A stretch of DNA of 64,000 nucleotides from Mumia flava (GTDB lineage: Bacteria; Actinomycetota; Actinomycetes; Propionibacteriales; Nocardioidaceae): positions 744,001-808,000 of the forward strand of contig NZ_PGEZ01000002.1 of assembly GCF_002797495.1 (NCBI RefSeq), read 5' to 3'. Position numbers and translations under genes: made by a program. This document shows, in pieces, positions 54,645 through 63,397 of this stretch; within the stretch, counting starts at the first letter, position 1; every line of letters begins with the position of its first letter. The notes below the pieces were generated by a model. It ran no database searches and was not told where the DNA came from. It saw only the letters and a program-made list of their open reading frames with translations.

Positions 54645-56938
54645 CGGCCGCAGCGCAAGCGTTCGCCCTCGACGGCCCGTCCTCCGACGCCGAGCCCGGC
54701 CACCGGATCGCGCTGCGCGACGGCTGGTCGCTGTGGCGGCTCGCCGCGCTGCGCAGCGCGGGCATGCCGATGGCGTGGCTCGAGGCGTTCGCCGTGCCCG
54801 ACGCCGCGGACGACGAGTCGGACCTGCGCAGTCGGGAGACCTCGGCGGCGGCGGTGCGTCACGTCGTCGGGCAGCCGGCGTTCGTCGAGGCCGTCACCTG
54901 GCAGAACCCCGCCCTGGTGCGGAACTGGCTGGGCCGCTTCGCCGCGGACCTCGCCGCCGGTGGGGACGGCCGCCTCTCACGCCGCGACCAGCGCGAGGCG
55001 CTCGTCGCCTTCCTCGCCCAGCGTTACTGCGCGAAGAACGAGACCATCGGGTTCTTCGGGCCGGTCGCATGGGCGCGGTTCGGCGAGGACCACGAGGACG
55101 TCCGCACCAGCGGCACCGCCCGGCTCCGGAGCCGCACCCTGTTCCGGGAGCAGTGGGCCGTCGACGCGATCGCCCGCACGTTCGCGGCCCGGCCGGAGCT
55201 GCGTCCGCACCTGGTCGCGCGACGCCACCCGGCGTGCTCCTTCGACGGCGGTGTGCTTCGCCGACCGCGCCGCCGTCCGCAGCCCCTGGACGCCGACGAG
55301 GCCGTGGTCGCGGCCGCCCTCGCCCGGCCCCGCCAGGTCGGCGAGCTCCTGACGGCCTGCGGGACGCCCGAGGCGCTGGACCGGCTCGTGACGGCGGGAG
55401 CCGTCCTGGTCGGGCTGCCGATCCCGGTCACCGACCGGCCGGAGGACGTGCTGCGCGGCCACGTCGCACGGATCGACGACGACAGGCTCCGCGCCGGCCT
55501 GGCGGCGGAGCTCGACCGCATCGACGACGCGGCCGCCGTGGTCGCGGCCTCGGCGGGCGACCCGGTCGCGCTGCGCGACGCCCTCGAGCGTCTGGGGGAG
55601 GAGTTCCGGTCGCTGACCGGCGTCGGCGACCAGCGCGCCAAGACCGATCGCGACCTCGGACGCTGCATCGTCTACGAGGACTGCCGGCGCGACCTCGACG
55701 TCGACATCGGCGCCGACCTGGTCGACGACCTGCGCGCGCCGCTCGCGCTCCTGCTGGACACGGCGCGCTGGCTCGTCGCCGAGACCGGAGCGGAGGTGGA
55801 GCGGGACCTCGCCGCCCGCGAGGCGTCGCTGAGGGAGGCCTCCGGACGACCGGTGGCCCTGTGCGACCTGGTGATGGCGTCCGGCGACGTCCTCGGCGGG
55901 CTGCCCGGCACCGCCGTCTCGCGGGTGGCCGCCGACTTCCGGGCCCGCTGGGCCGAGCTGCTCGCGACGGCAACCGATGCGTCCCGGCTCACGACCGCGA
56001 GGCTGACGCCGCTGGTGCGGCTCCTGTTCCCCTCCGGCCCGGTGCGGTGGCGGGCGGCCCGCCAGCACAGCCCGGACATGATGCTGCGCGAACGCCCCGG
56101 CGACCGTCCGCAGTGGGTGCTCGGCGAGCTGCACCTCGCCGTGAACACGCTGGAGAATCGCGCCTTCGCCACCCAGGCCGACGACCGCGCCGAGCTGGTC
56201 GCCGCCACCGCGGCCGACTTCCCGGACGGCCGCTTCGTCCCCGTCCTCCCCGCCCGGTCACCGGACGTGACCTCGCGCACCTATCCCCCCCTCGCGCTCG
56301 ACCTGCCCGATCGCTACCGATACTGGTCGTGGACCGACGACGAGGGCCATCCGTCGGGGCGCCCGACGCTCCCCGGTGCCGGCCTGCTCGTGGAGCGCGA
56401 CGGCGACCGGCTCGTGGTGCGCTCCCCCGACGACGGCTGGCACGCCCCGCTGGTCGAGGTGCTCGGAGAGTTCCTCACCGCGCTCGTCGCCGACCGCTTC
56501 AGCCTCCGTGGCCCGGCGCCGCACCACCCGCGCCTGATGCTCGACGACGTGGTCGTCGCGCGCGAGGCCTGGCACCTGCCGGTGACGGAGCTCCCCGATG
56601 CCCCGGGCGACTACCGCCACCGCGCGCTGCGCGCGCGGCTCGGCGAGCTGGGCATGCCGCGCTGGGTCTTCGCCCGGACCCCGGATCAGCCGAAGCCGTA
56701 CCTCGTCGACCGCGACGCGCCGCTGTCGCTGCGCAACCTCGCGCGCGGCCTGCGGCGCAGCGCCGGCTCCGATCCCGACGCCACCATCACGTTCACCGAG
56801 ATGCTCCCCGCGCCCGACGAGCTTTGGATGGCGGGACCCGGCGGCGAGCCCCACACCAGCGAGCTGCGGATCGTCGTGCATGACGACGGGCAGCCCCGCT
56901 CCCCCCTGACGGCCCCCGATCGGACGGAACGCGGATGA
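54641..56938 (+). CDS. Lantibiotic dehydratase-like protein (short LanB, no elimination domain)
   Basis: 765-aa protein matching the LanB N-terminal (glutamylation) domain. Landmarks: QRYCAKNETIGFFGPVAWAR near residue 127, GRCIVYEDCRRDLDVDIG near 340, ELHLAVNTLENR near 495, GMPRWVFARTPDQPKPYLVD near 670-690 and FTEMLPAPDELW near 720. The C-terminal elimination domain of full-length LanB (about 300 residues) is absent. Short LanBs include peptide aminoacyl-tRNA ligases (PEARLs) that add amino acids to a peptide end. The ATG overlaps the PKS stop and the stop overlaps the thioesterase start, placing it inside an assembly-line operon. No precursor peptide gene is seen. Role inferred: tRNA-dependent aminoacylation or dehydration of a carrier-bound chain. 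Confidence 0.85.
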   Translation: MTAAAQAFALDGPSSDAEPGHRIALRDGWSLWRLAALRSAGMPMAWLEAFAVPDAADDESDLRSRETSAAAVRHVVGQPAFVEAVTWQNPALVRNWLGRFAADLAAGGDGRLSRRDQREALVAFLAQRYCAKNETIGFFGPVAWARFGEDHEDVRTSGTARLRSRTLFREQWAVDAIARTFAARPELRPHLVARRHPACSFDGGVLRRPRRRPQPLDADEAVVAAALARPRQVGELLTACGTPEALDRLVTAGAVLVGLPIPVTDRPEDVLRGHVARIDDDRLRAGLAAELDRIDDAAAVVAASAGDPVALRDALERLGEEFRSLTGVGDQRAKTDRDLGRCIVYEDCRRDLDVDIGADLVDDLRAPLALLLDTARWLVAETGAEVERDLAAREASLREASGRPVALCDLVMASGDVLGGLPGTAVSRVAADFRARWAELLATATDASRLTTARLTPLVRLLFPSGPVRWRAARQHSPDMMLRERPGDRPQWVLGELHLAVNTLENRAFATQADDRAELVAATAADFPDGRFVPVLPARSPDVTSRTYPPLALDLPDRYRYWSWTDDEGHPSGRPTLPGAGLLVERDGDRLVVRSPDDGWHAPLVEVLGEFLTALVADRFSLRGPAPHHPRLMLDDVVVAREAWHLPVTELPDAPGDYRHRALRARLGELGMPRWVFARTPDQPKPYLVDRDAPLSLRNLARGLRRSAGSDPDATITFTEMLPAPDELWMAGPGGEPHTSELRIVVHDDGQPRSPLTAPDRTERG

Positions 56939-57732
56939 CCTCCTTCTCCTCGGCGTGGTTCAGCGACGTGCTCAACCCGGACGGGGACGGACCCGTCGTG
57001 GTCGGGCTCCCCTACGCCGGCGGATCGGGCCGCGCGTTCCGGGCGGTGCACCCGTACCTGTCCGACGACAGCGTGCTGGCGCTCGTCGACCTGCCCGGCC
57101 ACGGCACCCGGCTGGCCGAGCCGTGCGTGCGCGACGCGGACGACGTCGTCGTCGAGCTGCTCGGGACGCTCGACGCGCTGCCGACGGAGCGACTCGTGCT
57201 GCTGGGCTACAGCATGGGCGGGTGGCTCGCGTACGACGCGGCTGCGCGGCTCGTCGACGCCGGTGCCCCGCCGCTCGGGCTCGTGGTGTGCGGGAGCCGT
57301 GCGCCGCAGACCGGCCTCGGGCACCCGTCCCTCGCTCGTCACCCCGTCGGGCCCGAGTTCCTCCGCGAGGCGGTGTCGATGGGACTCGCAGCCCCGGAGA
57401 TGATCGAGGTTCCCGGGATGGCCGAGCTCTTCGCGCCGGCGCTGCACGCGGACTTCGCCGTCGTGCAGAGCTTCCGCTACCGATCACGTCCGCCGCTGCC
57501 TGTGCCCGCCTGCGTCATCGGCTTCGACTCCGACTGGCTGGTCCCGGAGCCGTCGCTGCGGGCCTGGGACGACGTCTGCGTGCGCCCGCTGCAGCGCCGC
57601 GTCGTCGGCCCGCACCTCGGGCTGCACGAGGACGAGGCGGCGTTCGGCACCGCGGTGGCGGCCGGGGTGGCGCACGCACGCGACGCCCACGCCCACGCCC
57701 GTACCGCGGCGACGACGGGACTCGTCCGATGA
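56935..57732 (+). CDS. Type II thioesterase
   Basis: 265-aa alpha/beta hydrolase of the GrsT family, which clears misprimed or stalled acyl groups from carrier proteins. N-terminal VVGLPYAGGSGRAFRAVHPYL; nucleophile Ser93 in GYSMGG; catalytic His227 in GPHLGLH. Typical length. No integral TE domain is found in the visible assembly-line genes, so release of the product may fall to this enzyme, to the LanB-like protein, or to the gene beyond the right edge. The ATG overlaps the upstream stop. Confidence 0.92.
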   Translation: MTSFSSAWFSDVLNPDGDGPVVVGLPYAGGSGRAFRAVHPYLSDDSVLALVDLPGHGTRLAEPCVRDADDVVVELLGTLDALPTERLVLLGYSMGGWLAYDAAARLVDAGAPPLGLVVCGSRAPQTGLGHPSLARHPVGPEFLREAVSMGLAAPEMIEVPGMAELFAPALHADFAVVQSFRYRSRPPLPVPACVIGFDSDWLVPEPSLRAWDDVCVRPLQRRVVGPHLGLHEDEAAFGTAVAAGVAHARDAHAHARTAATTGLVR

Positions 57733-59882
57733 CCTCGACCCGCCCTCCCGCGGAGTGGTACGACACCGACCGGGCCTACCCGGACGGGCTCACCGCCGTC
57801 GACCTCGTCGCCCAGGCGGCGCGGCGAGCGCCGGACGCACCAGCCGTGGTCGATGCGCACGGCGTCGTCCACACGCACGGACAGCTGCACGCGCTCGCCA
57901 CCCGGCTCGCGGGGCTCCTCCACGAGCACGGGATCGGCGTCGGCGACAATGTCGCGTTCCTCGGGAGACGCCACGCCGCCTCGCTCGTGGCGATCCTGGG
58001 GGCCGGTCTCGCCGGCGCGGCGTTCGTGCCGATCGGCCACCGGTGGCCGATCGAGCGGATCGTGTACGTGATGCGGGCGACCCGGGCACGCTGCATCGTC
58101 GGTCTCGGCGAGGACGCGCCGCTGCTCGACGAGCTCGCCGCCACCTGTCCCGACCTCACCGACGTCGTGCTCCTCGACGTGGACACCGAGCACCCGTCCA
58201 TGGCGCCCGAGGCGACCGCGCGCACGGACCCGTCCGCCCCGCCGGTCGAGCCGGACGCGCTCGCGGCCGCCGTCCTGGCCGAGCGGCCACGCACCGTGCT
58301 GCAGGTCGGGCTGGGCAGGGGAGAGCTGCTGGAGCGGGTCGGGCCGTACGTCGACCTGTTCACCGCCGTCGAGCCGGATGGCGACGCGGTCGACGCCGCC
58401 GCGCGGTGGGCGAACGAGAACGACGTCTTCGCCGACCTCGTCGTCGGCGGTCCCGAACGCGTCGGCGAGCTGCCGCCCGCCGCCGTCGACGTGGCGGTCC
58501 TGCCCGCGGCTCCGTCGCCGGCACAGCTCGCGGCCGTCGCGGCCGCGGTCCGTCCAGGCGGCGCTGCGATCGTCCCGGGACCGGCCGCGCCGGTGGAGGA
58601 CCGCGTCTGGGCGGCGGCGGCGGCCGCGCCCGACGTCGGCGCGACCGTGCTGCGCCGGACGGACCTCCCGCCCGGCGTCGCGGGCGGCCGCGGACCCCGT
58701 GTGCACACCGGATGGCACCTCGCCCGGCAGCCCGCCGTCGACCCGCCCCGGGCCCTCGCCCCGGGCGACGTCGCGTACGTGATCTTCACCTCCGGCTCCA
58801 CCGGCCGCCCCAAGGGGGTCGCGGTCAGCCACGGCGCGCTGGTGAACACGCTGTGGAGCTGCTCCGAGCTGTTCCCGTTCCGGGCGAGCGACCGGCTGCT
58901 GCAGGTGGTGTCGTTCTGCTTCGACCTCTCGATCTACGACGTCTTCGGCGTGCTGTCGGCCGGCGGAGCCCTGCGCATCGCCGACGAGGACGAGCTCGCC
59001 GAGCCCGCGCTGCTGGCGCGCGTGCTGCTCGAGGAGGGCATCACGTTGTGGAACTCGGCGCCCCCGATGTTCGCCTGGGTGCTCCCCTTCCTCACCGAGG
59101 CCGACGCGCCGCCGGAGCGCAGCTCGTCGCTGCGCCTGATGTTCCTCGCGGGCGACTGGATCCCGCTGTCGATGCCCGACGAGACGCGGGCCGTCTTCCC
59201 CGACCTGAGGATCGTGAACCTCGGCGGCGCGACCGAGACGGCCGTGTGGTCGTGCTGGTACGAGATCGGCAGGGTCGAGGCCGACTGGCCGAGCATCCCG
59301 TACGGGCGACCCCTCGCGAACACCCGCTACTACATCCTCGACGAGCATCGCGAGCCCACGCCGATCGGCGAGGCCGGCCAGATCTACACGGCGGGCACGT
59401 CGCTGGCGCTCGGGTACCACGGCGACCCGGTCCAGACCGCGCAGGTCTTCGTCCCGGACCCGTTCCGGCCCGGGCAGCGCATGTACGCGAGCGGTGACCG
59501 CGGGCGCTGGCTCCCGGACGGGCAGATGCAGCTGCTCGGCCGGATCGACCACCAGGTGAAGGTCCGCGGCTACCGCGTCGAGCTGGGGGAGATCGAGTCC
59601 GTGATGGCCGCGGCGACGAACGTCCGGTCGGCCGCCGTCGTCACCGTCGACCGCGTCGGCAGCCTGGCGCTGGTCGGCTTCTACACCTGCCGCGAGCCGG
59701 GGGTCCCGGTCGAAACGTTGCGCGAGCTGCTCGCAGCGACGCTCCCGGACTACATGGTCCCGACGCATCTCGCGTGCGTGGGCGAGCTGCCGCTCACCAC
59801 GAACGGCAAGGTGGACCGGGCGGCACTGGCCGGGCTCGCGGCCCCGGCGACGGCGGCCAGCGGAAGCGAGGGACGCCGGTGA
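57729..59882 (+). CDS. Stand-alone adenylation enzyme interrupted by a methyltransferase-like insert
   Basis: 717-aa NRPS A domain without a fused carrier. A1/A2 lie in residues 20-110. About residues 185-325 are an insert with methyltransferase-like features: VLQVGLGRGELL (motif I), FTAVEPDGDAVD (motif II), VRPGGAAIVPGPA. A3 is FTSGSTGRPKG near 353, A5 is LGGATE near 498, A7 ASGDRGRW, A8 GRIDHQVKVRGYRVELGEIE, A10 NGKVDR with Lys694. Specificity residues read Asp399, Leu400, Tyr403, Asn442, Phe472, Ala474, Leu498, Val506, Trp507, Lys694; the nearest code I know is cysteine (DLYNLSLIWK). It is coupled to the next gene, whose N-terminal PCP it probably loads. Confidence 0.88.
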   Translation: MTSTRPPAEWYDTDRAYPDGLTAVDLVAQAARRAPDAPAVVDAHGVVHTHGQLHALATRLAGLLHEHGIGVGDNVAFLGRRHAASLVAILGAGLAGAAFVPIGHRWPIERIVYVMRATRARCIVGLGEDAPLLDELAATCPDLTDVVLLDVDTEHPSMAPEATARTDPSAPPVEPDALAAAVLAERPRTVLQVGLGRGELLERVGPYVDLFTAVEPDGDAVDAAARWANENDVFADLVVGGPERVGELPPAAVDVAVLPAAPSPAQLAAVAAAVRPGGAAIVPGPAAPVEDRVWAAAAAAPDVGATVLRRTDLPPGVAGGRGPRVHTGWHLARQPAVDPPRALAPGDVAYVIFTSGSTGRPKGVAVSHGALVNTLWSCSELFPFRASDRLLQVVSFCFDLSIYDVFGVLSAGGALRIADEDELAEPALLARVLLEEGITLWNSAPPMFAWVLPFLTEADAPPERSSSLRLMFLAGDWIPLSMPDETRAVFPDLRIVNLGGATETAVWSCWYEIGRVEADWPSIPYGRPLANTRYYILDEHREPTPIGEAGQIYTAGTSLALGYHGDPVQTAQVFVPDPFRPGQRMYASGDRGRWLPDGQMQLLGRIDHQVKVRGYRVELGEIESVMAAATNVRSAAVVTVDRVGSLALVGFYTCREPGVPVETLRELLAATLPDYMVPTHLACVGELPLTTNGKVDRAALAGLAAPATAASGSEGRR

Positions 59883-62800
59883 CCGACTCCGAGGGCACCC
59901 TGGCCGAGCGCGTGCGGGCCATCTGGACCGACACGCTCGGCGAGACCGACCCGGACGCCCGGTTCCTCAGCGCGGGCGGCCACTCCGTCCTCGCCGCCAA
60001 GCTCATCGCCCGCATCGGCACCGAGCTCGGCGCCACCCTGAGCCTGGCGACCTTCCTCGGCGAGGACCGGTCCGTCGGCGACCTCGTCGACCTGGTCGAG
60101 CGTGCCCGGAGCTCTCCCGCCGCCGACCCGGGTGCGGGTCCCGCGGCCGCGGTCGGTGGCACGGGGACCGACCCGCACGGCGACCCGGCGAGCGGCACGG
60201 GCTCGGCGCCGATCTCGCCGGCGATGCGGCGGATCTGGACGTGGCACCGGATCCACCCCGACTCCCCCGCCTACAACGTGGTCCGCGTGCTCGAGGTCGA
60301 CGGTCGGGTGCAGCCCGCCCCCCTGCGCTCCGCCCTGGCCGACCTCGCCGACCGGCACGAGGCCCTGCGCTGCCACGTCGACGAGCCGTCTCCCGCGCAG
60401 CCCGAGGTGGTCGTCGCCGCGCCGGCGCCGGTGCCGCTCACGATCGAGGTCGTCCGGGGCGAGTCGGACGCCGACGTCGACGCCCAGGTCGGGGCCGCCC
60501 TGCGCCGGGTGGCCGAGCAGCCGATCCCGATGGACGCCGCGCCGCTGTGGCGCTGCGGGCTGGTCTGGTCGCCGAGCACCGGGCGCTCGTGGATCGCCGT
60601 GGTGATGCACCACCTGATCAGCGACCTGCGGGCGTCGGACATCGTGCTCGACGACCTCGCCACCGCGTACGCGGCGCGCCGCACGGGGTCCGCGCCGGAC
60701 CTGCCGGGCTCGGCCGGTCTCCTCGACCACCTCCGCCATCAGGCCACGATCCCCGGCTCCCCGCGCTGGCACACCGACCTCGACTGGTGGCGCGGCCGAC
60801 TCGAGGGCCGGTCCCGCACGATGGTGTCGCCGACGGCGGCGAGCGACGACGAGCACCGCGCCGGCACCGTCTCCGTCGACCTGCCGCCCCACGTCGGTCA
60901 CGCGGTCGACGCGATGCTGCGCACCGCTGGGATCACGCCGGCCGTGCTCTTCCTGACCCTCGCCACCGCGGTCCTCTCCGCACGCTCCGGCGGCGAGGCG
61001 GGCGTGATCGGCGTCCCCAGCGCGCGCGCCGCGCGGCCCGCCGACGAGCGGACCGTCACCTTCCTGCTCGACACGCTGCTGCTCACGACCGGCGATCCCG
61101 GCGCCGACGAGCGCACCGTCCTCCAGGCGTGCGCCGCCACGCGGCTGGCCCTCCTCGACGCCGTCGACCACGCGAGCCCCACCTACGACGAGATCCTCGG
61201 CCGGCTGCAGCTGCCGCGCAGCGGCCGCAGCCCGCTGATCCGCCTGTGGTTCAACGACCTCACCGGCGCCGCCCCGCCGGCGCGCTTCGGCGAGCACCCG
61301 AGCGTCGAGCACGACCTCGCGCCCGGCTGGGCGCTCTTTGACCTCGGCGTGTACGTCGTGCGCCCCCCGACGGGCTACCGCCTGCACGTCGTCGCCCCGC
61401 AAGCCTCGGCGCCCGACGACGTCGCCGCGTTCGCCGAGCAGCTGCTGCAGGTGTGCTCGGCCGCCGCGGCCGATCCGCACCGCCGGCTCGCCGACCTCGT
61501 TCCAGCGCGGACGGGGGCGCCCGAGGACGGCTCGCCCCGCACGACGCCCGGCCCCGGGGAGGTCGCGTCGACGGTGGAGGCCCTCGCCGGTGCGGCCGCC
61601 GAGCACCCCGCCGCCGCGGCCCTCGTCACAGCCGACGGCGTCGTCGACCGCCGCACGCTCGACGACGCCGTGACCGACCGCGCCGACCGGCTGCGCGCCG
61701 CGGTCGCACCCGGCGTCCTCGTCGCCCTCCCCGCCCGCCGCGACCGGCTCTACCTCGAGCGGCTGCTCGCATGCATGCGCGCCGGCGCCGTCCCGGTCCT
61801 GATCGACGCCGCGTGGCCGCGAGCCCGCCGGGACGCGGCGATCCGGAGCAGCGGCGCCACCTATGCGTTCCCCGACGACGACGGGCCCCTGCGGACCCTC
61901 ACCGAGGGCGCGACGAAGCCGGCTGTCGCGACCGAGCCCGCGCACGTCCTGTTCACCTCCGGCACGACCGCCGACCCGCTGCCCGTGCTGGTGCCGACGG
62001 CGGTCACCGACGCCGCCGTCGCCGACCTGGCCGCCTGGCTCGAGGTCGGCGCCCACGACCGGATCGCGCTGCTCAGCGGACCCGCCCACGACCCTGCCCT
62101 CCGCGACCTCGGCCTCGCGCTGCGCACGGGAGCCAGCCTGCACGTGCCCGCACCGACCGAGCAGGCCGACGTCACCCGGCTCGCGCACTGGCTGCGCACG
62201 GAGCGCGTCAGCGTCCTCAGCTCGACCCCGACGCTGCTCACGCTCGTCCTCGGCGCCGACCCCGGCGCGCAGCCCCTGCCCGACCTGCGGGTCGTGGTCT
62301 GCGGCGGCGCCCCGCTCACCAGCGCGACGGCGGCACTGATCCGGTCGCGGGCACCGGGTGCGGTGATCGTCAACGGCTACGGGTGCGTCGAGACCCCGCA
62401 GCTGGTGGTCGCGCACCGGCTCGAGCCCGACGACCTCGTCCCCACGTCGCCGCACGTGCCGCTCGGACGTCCGCTTCCGGGTCGACGGATCGAGCTCCTC
62501 ACCGCCGACGGGCAGCCGTGCGCCGACGGGGAACGGGGCGAGATCTGGGTCGGCGCGCCATGGATCGCGTCGCGCTACCTCACCGACGGTCCCGCCCGGT
62601 TCGTCGCCGAGCCCGATCGGCTCGTGCGCACCGGCGATCTCGCCCACCGCGACCGGGCCGGGCTGCTCCACCTCGTCGGACGAGCCGACCGGCAGGTCCT
62701 CGTCAACTCCTACCGCGTGCTCCTCGACGAGGTCGAGGCCGCTGCGCGCGGGTGCAACGGGGTCGCCGATGCCGTCGCCGAGCTGGTCGGCAACGAGCAC

Positions 62801-63385
62801 CACCAGGGGCTTCGGCTCTGGGTGCAGCCCTCGGCCTCGGGCGAGAGCGTGGACGAGGCGACCGTGCGGGCCCACCTCGCCGACGTGCTCGCTCCGCCGG
62901 CCGTCCCCACCAAGATCCTCCTCGTCGATCGGCTGGGGCTGTCGGCGAACCTCAAGCCCCTGGTCCCCACCGCCGCGACCAAGCCGCAGACGGCCGCCGC
63001 CGCGTCCGCTGCTCCGGTCGACGCCCGGCTCACCGACACCGCGGCGTCGGTCCTCGGTCGCCCGGTGGGTCCCACGGCGAACTTCTTCGACGCCGGCTTC
63101 ACCTCGATCACGCTGCTGCGCCTCGGCGCCGAGCTCACCGCCGTCCTCGACCGCCCGGTCGAGCCACTCTGGCTGTTCCAGCACCCGAACCTGCGGGCGC
63201 TCGCCTCCGCTCTTGAGCTCGTGGCCGCGCCCGAGGGGGAGGCGGACACGACAGGTCGCGCCGGGCCCGCGCCTCGCACGCAACGCGACCCCGCCCGCCG
63301 CCGGGAGAGCCCCGGACGCATGCGGGACACCCGTCGGCTGGCCCGGCAGCGTGTCCGCGAGTCCCGCGAGGACACCGACGGCTGA
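59879..63385 (+). CDS. Nonribosomal peptide synthetase, T-C-A*-T
   Basis: 1168-aa protein. PCP1 (about 5-75) has Ser36 in AGGHSVL. The condensation domain (about 100-520) has HHLISD at 244-249, i.e. HHxxxD with Leu in place of the usual Gly. The third domain (about 560-1040) is an adenylation fold with eroded motifs: A3 is FTSGTTADPLPV (no Lys), A5 is NGYGCVE, A8 ends QVLVNSYRV, and A10 lacks NGKVDR; it is probably inactive. PCP2 (about 1045-1115) has Ser1076 in DAGFTSITL. An Arg-rich tail of about 45 residues follows. No TE. The GTG overlaps the stop of the A enzyme. Confidence 0.9.
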   Translation: MTDSEGTLAERVRAIWTDTLGETDPDARFLSAGGHSVLAAKLIARIGTELGATLSLATFLGEDRSVGDLVDLVERARSSPAADPGAGPAAAVGGTGTDPHGDPASGTGSAPISPAMRRIWTWHRIHPDSPAYNVVRVLEVDGRVQPAPLRSALADLADRHEALRCHVDEPSPAQPEVVVAAPAPVPLTIEVVRGESDADVDAQVGAALRRVAEQPIPMDAAPLWRCGLVWSPSTGRSWIAVVMHHLISDLRASDIVLDDLATAYAARRTGSAPDLPGSAGLLDHLRHQATIPGSPRWHTDLDWWRGRLEGRSRTMVSPTAASDDEHRAGTVSVDLPPHVGHAVDAMLRTAGITPAVLFLTLATAVLSARSGGEAGVIGVPSARAARPADERTVTFLLDTLLLTTGDPGADERTVLQACAATRLALLDAVDHASPTYDEILGRLQLPRSGRSPLIRLWFNDLTGAAPPARFGEHPSVEHDLAPGWALFDLGVYVVRPPTGYRLHVVAPQASAPDDVAAFAEQLLQVCSAAAADPHRRLADLVPARTGAPEDGSPRTTPGPGEVASTVEALAGAAAEHPAAAALVTADGVVDRRTLDDAVTDRADRLRAAVAPGVLVALPARRDRLYLERLLACMRAGAVPVLIDAAWPRARRDAAIRSSGATYAFPDDDGPLRTLTEGATKPAVATEPAHVLFTSGTTADPLPVLVPTAVTDAAVADLAAWLEVGAHDRIALLSGPAHDPALRDLGLALRTGASLHVPAPTEQADVTRLAHWLRTERVSVLSSTPTLLTLVLGADPGAQPLPDLRVVVCGGAPLTSATAALIRSRAPGAVIVNGYGCVETPQLVVAHRLEPDDLVPTSPHVPLGRPLPGRRIELLTADGQPCADGERGEIWVGAPWIASRYLTDGPARFVAEPDRLVRTGDLAHRDRAGLLHLVGRADRQVLVNSYRVLLDEVEAAARGCNGVADAVAELVGNEHHQGLRLWVQPSASGESVDEATVRAHLADVLAPPAVPTKILLVDRLGLSANLKPLVPTAATKPQTAAAASAAPVDARLTDTAASVLGRPVGPTANFFDAGFTSITLLRLGAELTAVLDRPVEPLWLFQHPNLRALASALELVAAPEGEADTTGRAGPAPRTQRDPARRRESPGRMRDTRRLARQRVRESREDTDG

Positions 63386-63397
63386 CCCGACGACCGC

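Noticed and set aside
54600-57750. A RiPP precursor gene for the LanB-like enzyme
   Set aside because: The flanking genes overlap by four bases on both sides, and no short frame with a ribosome site and a Ser/Thr/Cys-rich end was found in the gaps from 47860 to 64000. A precursor beyond the window is still possible.
60140-61500. Heterocyclisation (Cy) domain in the NRPS, given the Cys-like A enzyme
   Set aside because: The active-site motif is HHLISD, matching C domains; the DxxxxD motif of Cy domains was not seen.
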